DNA from: DAINBT01 sp036732785
GTDB lineage: Bacteria > Planctomycetota > Phycisphaerae > Sedimentisphaerales > SM23-30
DNA: 64,000 bases
Assembly (NCBI GenBank): GCA_964537505.1
Contig: CAZICK010000006.1
Coordinates: 1 to 64,000 of the forward strand
Direction of reading: 5' to 3'
Both the position numbers and the translations under genes were made by a program. Position 1 is the stretch's first letter; each line of letters opens with the position of its first letter. Positions 33,805 through 41,410 of this stretch are shown one piece after another. The notes under the pieces are model-generated. The model was not told the origin of the DNA. It searched no databases and worked only from the letters and a program-made list of their open reading frames with translations.

Positions 33805-34209
33805 ATGAATCCAAAAGATGGAAAAGCAGTAAAACCAGTCGCACCGGCCGAACCGGATGAGGCCGAAGATGCCGACATCGCCGATCCGGGCAAAATGGCC
33901 GAAATCAAGGCCGAGCAGATCGAAAACAAAAAAGGCAAGTACGGCTCTGAACAGGTAAAACCTTACAAACCTCCGACCGAAGAGGAAGTCGAGGATGAAG
34001 AAGACGAAAAGACATGGATAGAGATCGAAATGGTGGACGAAGAGGATGAACCAGTGGCCAGTGAGAAGTACCGAATCACCCTCCCAGACGATTCGGTCGC
34101 CGAGGGAACGCTTGACGGAAACGGTTTCGCCCGCATCGACGGCATCGAACCGGGAACCTGTAAAGTCACCTTCCCAAAACTCGATGCAGAAGCATGGGAA
34201 AAAATTTAG
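33805..34209 (+). CDS. Small acidic T6SS cargo-island protein with a beta-sandwich (carboxypeptidase-regulatory-like) domain
   Basis: 134 residues, GAGGAG 9 nt before the ATG, 15 nt after vgrG. The first 70 residues are charged and low-complexity (Glu/Lys/Pro). The last about 65 hold the pattern IEIEMVDEEDEPV, YRITLPDDS and GTLDGNGFARIDGIEPGTC, a short Ig/transthyretin-like sandwich often found beside or fused to VgrG- and PAAR-linked effectors, where it is thought to help load cargo on the spike. Adaptor role is inference from family context and position. Confidence 0.65.
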   Translation: MNPKDGKAVKPVAPAEPDEAEDADIADPGKMAEIKAEQIENKKGKYGSEQVKPYKPPTEEEVEDEEDEKTWIEIEMVDEEDEPVASEKYRITLPDDSVAEGTLDGNGFARIDGIEPGTCKVTFPKLDAEAWEKI

Positions 34210-34220
34210 GAGCAGAAGCT

Positions 34221-34838
34221 TTGGCTAAACAGCATAAAGTTAAACAAGGTGAATGCATTACCAGTATTGCCGACAAATATGGTTTGTTCTGGGAGACGGT
34301 CTGGAATCATGCGGAAAATTCCGAGTTAAAACAGCAGCGGAAAGATCCTAATGTTCTCCAGGCCGGGGATATTGTGCATATTCCTGATAAAGAGCTTAAA
34401 GAAGAGGATTGTGCCGCCGAACAACGACACCGGTTCCGTAAAAAAGGCATACCGGCAATGCTGAAGGTGCGTATCATGGCGGATAATGAGCCGTTGTCCG
34501 ATAAGCCCTATACGCTTTATATCGATGACCGGCTGATCAAGGAAGGCACTACCGACAGCGAAGGTTTTGTCGAGGCGCCCATCCCGCCCAATGCCCGCGA
34601 AGGCACAATCCGGGTGGTCGATGGAGAAAATCGCTTGATTTTCCCGGTGAGTCTCGGTACAGTAAATCCAATTGATACCGACGAAGGTGTGGCCGGCCGA
34701 CTGCATGACTTAGGTTATCCGGCTGACGAAGATATTCGCGGGTCGATACAGTCTTTTCAGGAAGACAATGACCTGGAACCAACTGGCGAAATGAATGATG
34801 AAACTCGAGAAAAATTAGGAGAGGTCTTTGGACAATAA
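34221..34838 (+). CDS. LysM plus peptidoglycan-binding-domain protein of the T6SS cargo island
   Basis: About 205 residues. TTG 34221 is preferred because AGGAG (34208-34212) sits 8 nt before it, while the upstream ATG 34194 (16-nt overlap with the previous gene) has no ribosome site. Order: LysM (HKVKQGECITSIADKYGL ... GDIVHIPD, about 5-55), a beta-sandwich with LKVRIMADNEPLSDKPYTLYI and GTTDSEGFVEAPIPPNA, then a PG_binding_1 helix bundle (GVAGRLHDLGYPA ... SIQSFQEDNDLEPTGEMND). LysM and PG_binding_1 bind cell wall glycan or stem peptides; here they may guide effector or spike at the target wall. No catalytic residues are seen. Stop and next start share one base (TAATG). Confidence 0.75.
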   Translation: MAKQHKVKQGECITSIADKYGLFWETVWNHAENSELKQQRKDPNVLQAGDIVHIPDKELKEEDCAAEQRHRFRKKGIPAMLKVRIMADNEPLSDKPYTLYIDDRLIKEGTTDSEGFVEAPIPPNAREGTIRVVDGENRLIFPVSLGTVNPIDTDEGVAGRLHDLGYPADEDIRGSIQSFQEDNDLEPTGEMNDETREKLGEVFGQ

Positions 34839-35416
34839 TGACAGATGATGTTACAACAGGAAGTGGGACCGGCGGGTCTCGAATACAGGAAATAATAGCG
34901 AGACTACGGCGAGGTTCACCATATTTTAATTCGCTTAACGCAGTTACCATGCGGATTTATTTCCAAACCTCGCCCGGCTGGGCCGATGCAACTGATGACG
35001 ATGATGTCCGCGGCATCCGTGGGCTTCGGTACCAACTGCGACAGGGCAGGTATACTATTCAGGAAGGAACTACCGGAACTGACGGTAAGATTGATATCCT
35101 GGTAAGGCCGGGAACGCTTCACCTAGATATTTTGCACGGGGACCGTGTCCAGTCCACCTATGAGGTAAGAAATCTCACCGGAACGGCGCCAGATGAGGAT
35201 ACCATTGAAGGTGTCAAACGGAGGTTGCGAACGCTGGGATATCAATTAGGCGATTCCGGGACAAACCAGGACGGTGTTGACGGAAATATGGATGAAGCTT
35301 TAGATCGGGCCATATTGGAATTTCAGGTCAATTTAGAGCAAACGATAAATGGAGTAGCAAATGCCGATTTGTGTGAAACAATAGATGAAGCAGTTGATGA
35401 TGAACCAGGAAGTTGA
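34838..35416 (+). CDS. Second cargo-island protein with sandwich and peptidoglycan-binding-like domain
   Basis: 192 residues, coupled to the preceding gene by a TAATG overlap. It repeats the neighbour's C-terminal layout without LysM: a sandwich-like part with RYTIQEGTTGTDGKIDILV and LHLDILHGDRVQSTYEV (about 75-115), then a PG_binding_1-like bundle, DTIEGVKRRLRTLGYQLGD and ALDRAILEFQVNLEQTINGV (about 125-180). The first 40 residues are Gly/Ser/Thr rich. Probably a paralogue of the gene before it, acting with the metzincin that follows; function is inference. Confidence 0.65.
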   Translation: MTDDVTTGSGTGGSRIQEIIARLRRGSPYFNSLNAVTMRIYFQTSPGWADATDDDDVRGIRGLRYQLRQGRYTIQEGTTGTDGKIDILVRPGTLHLDILHGDRVQSTYEVRNLTGTAPDEDTIEGVKRRLRTLGYQLGDSGTNQDGVDGNMDEALDRAILEFQVNLEQTINGVANADLCETIDEAVDDEPGS

Positions 35417-35418
35417 TT

Positions 35419-36648
35419 ATGTCGAATAGAATTAATCTTTTTCGCAGACGCAGGATTGTCGTACCAGTCCGATTTGAACGGGCCGCCACGGGCTTTTCAG
35501 AATTTGACAAACCACACCCGGATAACCGCGGTCATGCCATGGGCGACCGACCGGCACGATGGAACACTACCGATGCGCGCGGTACCCAGGTAGGTATTAT
35601 GGTCGGACAGGAAGTGGATATCAAACTGGTTCGGGAAGATATAAGCAATACGGCCCGACTTTATGTCACCAGCACACAGACCGGTGTCTGTTCAGTTGTA
35701 ACCCCGGCGGCCGACCGGGAATTGGCCCGCAACGGTATCATCCGGTTACGCGGCGTTGCCAGTAACCACACGGTTGAAACAAAGATTCAGATCCATCTGG
35801 GAGCAAGCGATGGGCCGGTCATTGCGGAGATTGAACCGCACTTATTCGCGGCACGAAATCTGCCTATTCGTCCGCACCGGGTGAGAGTTGATTCCCAGAC
35901 CGGTGTAACGGTTACTACCGGAAATGTTCCCAGTAATATCAATATTGCCAATATATTAGCGCGGACCCGAAAAATCTGGCGACCCATGGGTATTGATTTC
36001 ACTATTCAGACAACTGTTGACGATACCATACGGCTTTCCCATGCTAATCAGGTAAATTGGCCCGATAGTGATAATTGGGGGGAAATATGTCAGATTTTGG
36101 GCATTCAGCGCACCCGCCGTCAGGCGGCAACCGGCTCGGCGCCAGCGGCCAACTGGAAAGACCGATGTATTAACTGGTATATAATAAATGTTTTCAGTGA
36201 AGCAGGTTGGGTCGGCCTGGGAGTTCGTCGGGAACTGGCCGATCGTCTCACGACCCAGTTGGGTAGAACCGTTGATCCGGGTGTTCTCACCGTTGACGAT
36301 GGTGTTGATGATAATCAGGAACAGGAACGTGTAGCCAGGACTCTGGCCCATGAAATAGGTCACTTTTTAGGATTGGAGCACTGCCATAATCAACACTCGG
36401 ATAATCCGGCCAAAGATACCTATTCCCGCATGTCACTGATGTATCCCATTTCATGGCTGGCAGCGGCTCATGCCACCCCCAACCTTGCCAATCAACCCCG
36501 ATATAATGATGTCGGCTATGGTACCCATAATACCTCTGGTAACGGGGTTCGTGGCTGTTTTCTTAGTTTAAAGGATTTTAGTAATCATGATACCGATGGA
36601 GAATGCAGGACATGTCTCAACAAAATTCGAAACCGTACGTGGTATTAA
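35419..36648 (+). CDS. Metzincin-type zinc metallopeptidase, probable VgrG/PAAR-linked T6SS effector
   Basis: 409 residues from ATG 35419 (CCAGGAAG upstream; in-frame TTG at 35413 less likely). The zinc site HEIGHFLGLEH (His311, Glu312, His315, His321) matches HExxHxxGxxH of metzincins, and a Met-turn candidate SLMYP follows about 30 residues later. The N-terminal half (about 1-160) is beta-rich with Arg-rich start (RRRRIV), a possible spike-docking or wall-binding region. There is no signal peptide, so export would need the T6SS. It follows two peptidoglycan-binding proteins and is followed, with a 62-nt overlap, by a lipoprotein that could protect the producer. Target may be periplasmic or surface proteins; unknown. 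Confidence 0.7.
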   Translation: MSNRINLFRRRRIVVPVRFERAATGFSEFDKPHPDNRGHAMGDRPARWNTTDARGTQVGIMVGQEVDIKLVREDISNTARLYVTSTQTGVCSVVTPAADRELARNGIIRLRGVASNHTVETKIQIHLGASDGPVIAEIEPHLFAARNLPIRPHRVRVDSQTGVTVTTGNVPSNINIANILARTRKIWRPMGIDFTIQTTVDDTIRLSHANQVNWPDSDNWGEICQILGIQRTRRQAATGSAPAANWKDRCINWYIINVFSEAGWVGLGVRRELADRLTTQLGRTVDPGVLTVDDGVDDNQEQERVARTLAHEIGHFLGLEHCHNQHSDNPAKDTYSRMSLMYPISWLAAAHATPNLANQPRYNDVGYGTHNTSGNGVRGCFLSLKDFSNHDTDGECRTCLNKIRNRTWY

Positions 36649-37513
36649 ACGATGGGGCCGGGCGATTTTATTCGCTTCCGTTTTACTATGCTTTACATCG
36701 TGTCATAAAAATGAATTAATAACAGATCAACTGGAGCATAAAATGTCAATTGATGTGCTGGTTCAGCAAATTAAGAGTATGAATTGGGATGCCCCGACGA
36801 CCGCTGCCAATATCGGAGTACCGGCAGTATCGACCTTATCCACTCTGGCCAAAGATGAAAGCCCTCAGGTAAGGCAACTCACCCTGGCCTGTCTGGAGGC
36901 TGTTGGTGGTGACAAAGCTGTTGAAATCGCCATGGAGCGCCTCTTCGATGACGATGCCGAAGTAGTTGCCGAGGCCGTAGGCCTGCTGCACACTCATCCG
37001 CCAGCCAGACATGAAGAAGATCTGTATCAGGCATATAAAAAGGTCAAGGATGACTTTGCTCAGGAACAGATTCCTCTGATAGCAGGCCGGATTCCATCCA
37101 GTATTAACAAGCAATTGTGGGCTAGAGAGTTGGATATGCAGCAAGCCGAAGCAACCGTTGACGAAAGTCTTATTATTGGGAACGCTCGTTTAGGTCATAA
37201 ATCGGCACGGGAAAAATTCGTTCAACGTGTACTCGACTCAAAAGGACGACGATCTGCTGAATGGATCAATCATTGTGCTTATATGGAAAATACCTGGATT
37301 GTGCCGCACATGCTGCCTTTACTGGATCGGTTTGAGTTGGCGGTTAACCTGTTTCCCGATAATCCGGATTACTATTTAAGAACTTGCGATCTGGCAGTGG
37401 ATGTTATTGTCGAACTCACTGGAAAGGATGTGGGATTCCCGGTTAAAAGAACTAATCGATATACCAGGGAAGAACTGGCAAAAATTAAACAACTCACTTT
37501 ATCATATAAATAA
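36587..37513 (+). CDS. HEAT-like lipoprotein, candidate immunity protein for the metzincin
   Basis: 308 residues from ATG 36587 (ATG 36596 also possible; AAAGGA about 12-17 nt upstream). An N-terminal basic stretch, hydrophobic core and lipobox FTSC place Cys39 as the lipidation site. The rest is helical with HEAT-like repeats: VSTLSTLAKDESPQVRQLTLACLEAVG and AMERLFDDDAEVVAEAVGLL-type units (described in pieces). The gene overlaps the metallopeptidase gene by 62 nt, a tight coupling common for effector-immunity pairs, and a periplasm-facing lipoprotein would be in the right place to block a periplasmic protease. Immunity function is inference. Confidence 0.55.
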   Translation: MIPMENAGHVSTKFETVRGIKRWGRAILFASVLLCFTSCHKNELITDQLEHKMSIDVLVQQIKSMNWDAPTTAANIGVPAVSTLSTLAKDESPQVRQLTLACLEAVGGDKAVEIAMERLFDDDAEVVAEAVGLLHTHPPARHEEDLYQAYKKVKDDFAQEQIPLIAGRIPSSINKQLWARELDMQQAEATVDESLIIGNARLGHKSAREKFVQRVLDSKGRRSAEWINHCAYMENTWIVPHMLPLLDRFELAVNLFPDNPDYYLRTCDLAVDVIVELTGKDVGFPVKRTNRYTREELAKIKQLTLSYK

Positions 37514-37598
37514 TAGCAATATAATGCACAAATTTTAATCTGAAGCACAACACTTGTGGAAAGCAATATTTCTTGAGGTAATACTTGATACTAAGCCA

Positions 37599-38303
37599 AT
37601 GAAACTTAAATTTGACAAACTAATAGATGCTTTAAAAGGTGCTGATGCCAATCCGGCAGGTAAAGAGGCCCAGATTCCGCCGGATAAGGTGATCGACCAG
37701 ATGGCAAGTGATATGCCGCAGCGGGAATCTGTTTGGTGGGCGTGCAAAAGTGCCGATGAAGTCGGGCCTCAAATGACTCCGGAAGATATCAAAGCAAAAC
37801 TGGCCGCTGAAGCCTGGGTGAAAGAGCCTACGCCCCAAAACAAATTGGCTGCTGAAGAAGCGGCCAAGGCTACTGATTTTAAGGGACCTGGGGCGTGGTC
37901 GGCTCAGGCGGCTGCCTGGTCAAAGGACCCGGAAACTGAAGCAACCTCAGCCGCTGCCGCAGACTTGCCGCCAGAAGTTGCTCAGGCAAAAGAACTTATG
38001 GGGAAAGAGGCTTCTTCCGCCGTCGCCGTCGCCGGTGCGGTCAAGCTGGCCGCGGCGATGAAAGCGAACCCCAAGGAAGTTCAAAAGGCCCTGGCCAATT
38101 CCGAACCAGCCCCGCCGGGGATAGAAGCCAAAGTACCCGAAATGCCGCAAAAACCAGAGCTTGACTTGCCGGAAGTACCGGAAATGGCAGGGCAGGATCC
38201 ACCGTCACAACAAACCAAAAGCGAAATTAAAAAAACCGCTAAAGCATTAAAGCCTTTTATCGAACTGGGAAAAAATGTCGCAGAAGGCAAAAATACGTGG
38301 TAA
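37599..38303 (+). CDS. DUF6931-like T6SS-associated protein
   Basis: About 234 residues from ATG 37599 (an in-frame TTG at 37554 would add 15 residues; neither start has a strong ribosome site). The core, SVWWACKSADEV ... AAEAWVKEPTPQNKLAAEEAA ... GPGAWSAQAAAWS ... AVAVAGAVKLAAAM (about 40-170), resembles the DUF6931 proteins found near VgrG and PAAR genes in planctomycete and proteobacterial T6SS loci. The C-terminal 70 residues are Pro/Glu/Lys-rich and probably disordered. Role unknown; position between effector/immunity genes and PAAR suggests a loading or spike-assembly helper. Confidence 0.55.
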   Translation: MKLKFDKLIDALKGADANPAGKEAQIPPDKVIDQMASDMPQRESVWWACKSADEVGPQMTPEDIKAKLAAEAWVKEPTPQNKLAAEEAAKATDFKGPGAWSAQAAAWSKDPETEATSAAAADLPPEVAQAKELMGKEASSAVAVAGAVKLAAAMKANPKEVQKALANSEPAPPGIEAKVPEMPQKPELDLPEVPEMAGQDPPSQQTKSEIKKTAKALKPFIELGKNVAEGKNTW

Positions 38304-38354
38304 AATGCGGTAGCTTTTTGTAATAACTTACGATAATTAATCGGAGATTTTTTA

Positions 38355-38645
38355 ATGCCACCTGCTGCCAGAATTACTGATATGCATACCTGTCCGATGG
38401 TAACGGCTGTTGTACCGCATGTAGGCGGTCCGATTTTGCCGCCAGGCTGTCCCACCGTTTTGATCGGCGGCATGCCCGCTGCCCGTGTGGGTGACATGGT
38501 AACTTGTGTCGGACCTCCTGACACTATTGCAAAAGGTTCCGCTACTGTCTTAATAGGTAATATGCCGGCTGCCCGGATGGGTGATAATACCGCGCACGGC
38601 GGTATAATCGTTTTAGGTTGTCCCACGGTAATAATTGGCGGCTGA
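38355..38645 (+). CDS. PAAR spike-tip protein
   Basis: 96 residues, a stand-alone PAAR domain. It sharpens the VgrG spike and may carry effectors. Seen: the opening PPAARITDMHTCP, the PAAR repeats GGMPAARVGDMVTCVGPPD and IGNMPAARMGDNTAHGGI, and the zinc-site His/Cys pattern (His12, Cys14, Cys52, His81 region). CGGAGA lies about 9 nt before the ATG. It closes the vgrG cargo island; the next 170 nt hold no convincing gene (a 17-codon ORF near 38691 is ignored). Confidence 0.93.
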   Translation: MPPAARITDMHTCPMVTAVVPHVGGPILPPGCPTVLIGGMPAARVGDMVTCVGPPDTIAKGSATVLIGNMPAARMGDNTAHGGIIVLGCPTVIIGG

Positions 38646-38816
38646 GGCTCGCCTGTCCCGGTCGATCCCCTCCAGGCAGGAAAGACTTTTATGAAAGCCC
38701 GGGATGATTTCAAGATAGACGCAGACAAAATTCATTTAGGATAACGAAATGCCAGGTTATCGTATGGTAGCGATTCTATGACTTAGTTGAACTATTTTTG
38801 TAAGGGCGGCAGATTC

Positions 38817-40787
38817 ATGTTATTTCCCAATACAAAAGTTTCTGGCGGACGGTTGCCCGACGGCTACGGGGCGATACCCGTTACTGTGGAACAAAAAGAC
38901 TCGCCACTGAAAATATGTGTGATAGTGAAGCTTGAACGTGATCCGGCAGCCGGCTATCTGGTGGTCTTACGGAATACTATAGATGCCAGGATATTGTTGG
39001 GCTGTGTCATTGACGCCGACGAAAAAGTGCATCATTGGATCGAATTGTGGATTCAAACTCTTGACGGTTTGGCCGGTACGGCAGCCGTTAGCCGTCGGCC
39101 ACTGACCAATCCAATGCTTGACGACCGCTGGATTCGTCAGTTTCACGCGTTCGAATCGCTTGAGGCGGCAGGCATCATCAAAACCGGATGGGAATCGGCT
39201 CACCCGAAACCGATTTTTTTGGATATGGCGATACTGGAGGCGATTCATCCGAAGGGCCACGGCGGGGATGATTATTGGCAGTTGTGCCAGGATGACGCTT
39301 TGCTCAGAGAGAAAGGTCTTGCCGAATACAGCAAGACTTTGCACCGGTATTTATACCAGCCGACCTTGAAGGCGGATTCTTCATTTATCCCGGTAACGCC
39401 GGACGCTCCCGCCAACGAACATACCAAAGACATTTCTGAAATTTGCCGCGAACAAGACAATATCATTGCTTTGAATCCCTCTGGTGGTTTCATGCTGGTA
39501 CGTGGGAGAGGGACTATTGGATTGGAAGATCACATCGACCTTTTGAGTGGCAGGAGTTGGGAGGGGATAAAACACGGCCGAAGCAAGCTTGATCTGGGCG
39601 AAGCGGCAGGCATATTGAAGGACGTGGATGACGCAGATACTAACGGCGGGCGGTTTTTTTTAGATACGCACGGGGTATTGGGAAGTTTGGCTGAGACGTT
39701 TCATTTGAAACTCTGCCTGCTTGCCGACTTGGTCTGGTCGGTACAAACCATGACTTGTAATCAACAACGGCCGTTTTTCAACCTCAGTCCGGACAGCTTT
39801 CAGGTGAAACTAGGTAACCTCGGACGTGGATTACCGGTTTTATGGACTGCCAAGGTAGTCCTGGCCGAAGCCGGCAATGTGATTGCGATGCCGATCCAAA
39901 CCAGTGACACTACGTATTATCTGCCTGCCGGCGATGAAGGCGCTTCTGTTTATCGTCCGGTTTCGGCCAGTATGCCGGTTCAGGGACATGGAACTATCCG
40001 CATCCGTCAGGTCACTTTGTTGGGCACCAGCGAAAAATTCGTTCTTGAAGGCACGTTCACCACCCATGAGCGTATCGAAGCGGCCTCGAATGACCTGATA
40101 GGGTTGCGTCTGAATCTCGCCAGTGGTCGTTTGGATCTGTATGGACGTCTCGAGACAGAAGGCACGCTGGCCTCTGGGGAATGGCGTTTCCGGACAATCG
40201 ATCAACGCCTCAGCGAGGCGCAGGTCTCGAATTTGCGCGCGACGGAAGGGGTGACAATACCTGAGACCTGGTTTGAACTGGTGCCTTTGTTGAGTTCCCC
40301 CTATGATCTGTATTCCATTGGAGTCTTGATGGTCAGGACACTCCTGGTTAACGGCCAGACCACACTGCCTGTGGTCCTGGATAAAATGCTTAGCCTGGCT
40401 CGGCAGGCCGACAGCGAGTATGACAATTCTGTAAGTCTGGACTTGAGGATCAAAAATATTTTTGATAATGACTCCCGGTGGGGTGAGTTGTTGTGGCCGC
40501 ACCGCCTGACCCATGAGCAAGTCTCACCCGAAGATGCCTTCGAGATCATCCCGGCGAAGCTGTGGTATGCTACTTTGGCAATGATTGTCCGTACGTTTCC
40601 GGGTATCGGCCGTGACAGTGAATGCCGCAATTACGGAGATGCGACTCCGGGAAGCATTCACAAAGTATTCGATCGATTAATGGCCGATTTGGACAGCCTT
40701 GTACTACTTACACGAAGCTTGGTTGTAACGGACTGCAAATTCAATCGTGAAATCAATAAGATAATCGAGGTACACTTAAGGAGCTAA
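38817..40787 (+). CDS. T6SS-locus protein with degenerate protein-kinase-like C-terminal half
   Basis: 656 residues from ATG 38817, preceded by AAGGGCGG; the frame is open from a TTG at 38787. I do not recognise a family for the N-terminal half. In the middle, LKLCLLADLVWSVQTMT and FFNLSPDSFQVKLGNLG resemble the kinase stretch before and through the catalytic loop, but HRDxKxxN is reduced to FNLSPDS, and no DFG is visible. Later SSPYDLYSIGVLMVRTLL matches the kinase C-lobe SDVYSLGVxLxELL helix, and ATPGSIHKVFDRLMADLD closes the lobe. So it is a candidate pseudokinase, cytosolic (no TM seen). It sits directly before the TssJ-like gene and the giant pseudokinase gene. Confidence 0.5.
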   Translation: MLFPNTKVSGGRLPDGYGAIPVTVEQKDSPLKICVIVKLERDPAAGYLVVLRNTIDARILLGCVIDADEKVHHWIELWIQTLDGLAGTAAVSRRPLTNPMLDDRWIRQFHAFESLEAAGIIKTGWESAHPKPIFLDMAILEAIHPKGHGGDDYWQLCQDDALLREKGLAEYSKTLHRYLYQPTLKADSSFIPVTPDAPANEHTKDISEICREQDNIIALNPSGGFMLVRGRGTIGLEDHIDLLSGRSWEGIKHGRSKLDLGEAAGILKDVDDADTNGGRFFLDTHGVLGSLAETFHLKLCLLADLVWSVQTMTCNQQRPFFNLSPDSFQVKLGNLGRGLPVLWTAKVVLAEAGNVIAMPIQTSDTTYYLPAGDEGASVYRPVSASMPVQGHGTIRIRQVTLLGTSEKFVLEGTFTTHERIEAASNDLIGLRLNLASGRLDLYGRLETEGTLASGEWRFRTIDQRLSEAQVSNLRATEGVTIPETWFELVPLLSSPYDLYSIGVLMVRTLLVNGQTTLPVVLDKMLSLARQADSEYDNSVSLDLRIKNIFDNDSRWGELLWPHRLTHEQVSPEDAFEIIPAKLWYATLAMIVRTFPGIGRDSECRNYGDATPGSIHKVFDRLMADLDSLVLLTRSLVVTDCKFNREINKIIEVHLRS

Positions 40788-40792
40788 AAATT

Positions 40793-41311
40793 ATGAACAG
40801 GATGAAAAAGAGTTGTGGACTGGTCTTGATCCTGGTCCTGGTCTTGATGGTTTCGGCAACCGGTGGATGTCGTATGATTCTTGGGCGCGAGATTGTCGTC
40901 AGCGCCGAAGGGATTGGCGATAAATCGGCAGAGGTCAATATCATCGGCGTGAATAAATCGAAGTATTCTTTCTGGGAAAATATGTCGATGACCGACTATT
41001 GGAAACCTGACAATCCAATTCGTCTCGATGCCAAAAAAGATGGGTATTTATATGTGATGCGATTCGACCAGAATGGGCCGCGACAGTTGACTCTGGGCAA
41101 AGATCCGGTTTGGAAAGCATGGAAAAAACGAAAATATGATTATTTGTTTGTTCTTGCCGATCTTCCCGGAATACATCAGGACCAGCCCGGCAATGCCGAT
41201 GCCAGACGATTAATCATACCGCTGAAGTGCTGGCGTGGGACGCAACGGACGGCGAAAATCAGCCTGGAGTCCAGCGGTATCGGTTGCTTTAACCTGCCTA
41301 AATGCTTTTGA
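40793..41311 (+). CDS. tssJ: TssJ-like T6SS outer-membrane lipoprotein
   Basis: 172 residues, AAGGAG about 10 nt before the ATG, 5 nt after the upstream gene. The signal sequence ends in lipobox ATGGC, so Cys26 is the predicted lipid anchor. The mature part is a small beta-rich domain (EIVVSAEGIGD ... PIRLDAKKDGYLYVMRFDQNG ... RRLIIPLKCW ... AKISLESSGI) of TssJ size and topology. TssJ anchors TssM to the outer membrane. Assignment rests on length, lipobox, beta pattern and being the only fitting lipoprotein among the tss genes; sequence motifs of TssJ are weak anyway. Confidence 0.55.
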   Translation: MNRMKKSCGLVLILVLVLMVSATGGCRMILGREIVVSAEGIGDKSAEVNIIGVNKSKYSFWENMSMTDYWKPDNPIRLDAKKDGYLYVMRFDQNGPRQLTLGKDPVWKAWKKRKYDYLFVLADLPGIHQDQPGNADARRLIIPLKCWRGTQRTAKISLESSGIGCFNLPKCF

Positions 41312-41410
41312 TAAATTTGTCCTGTTACTGTTCTTTGCCAAGTAAGCTGATTTTGGGGCTTGTCCTTGACAGCTGGTATTGCCGGTGCTGATAAGCGGAA
41401 AAGGAAATAA

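Noticed and set aside
38691..38744. 17-codon ORF between PAAR and the kinase-like gene
   Set aside because: Too short, weak ribosome site and no conserved feature visible.
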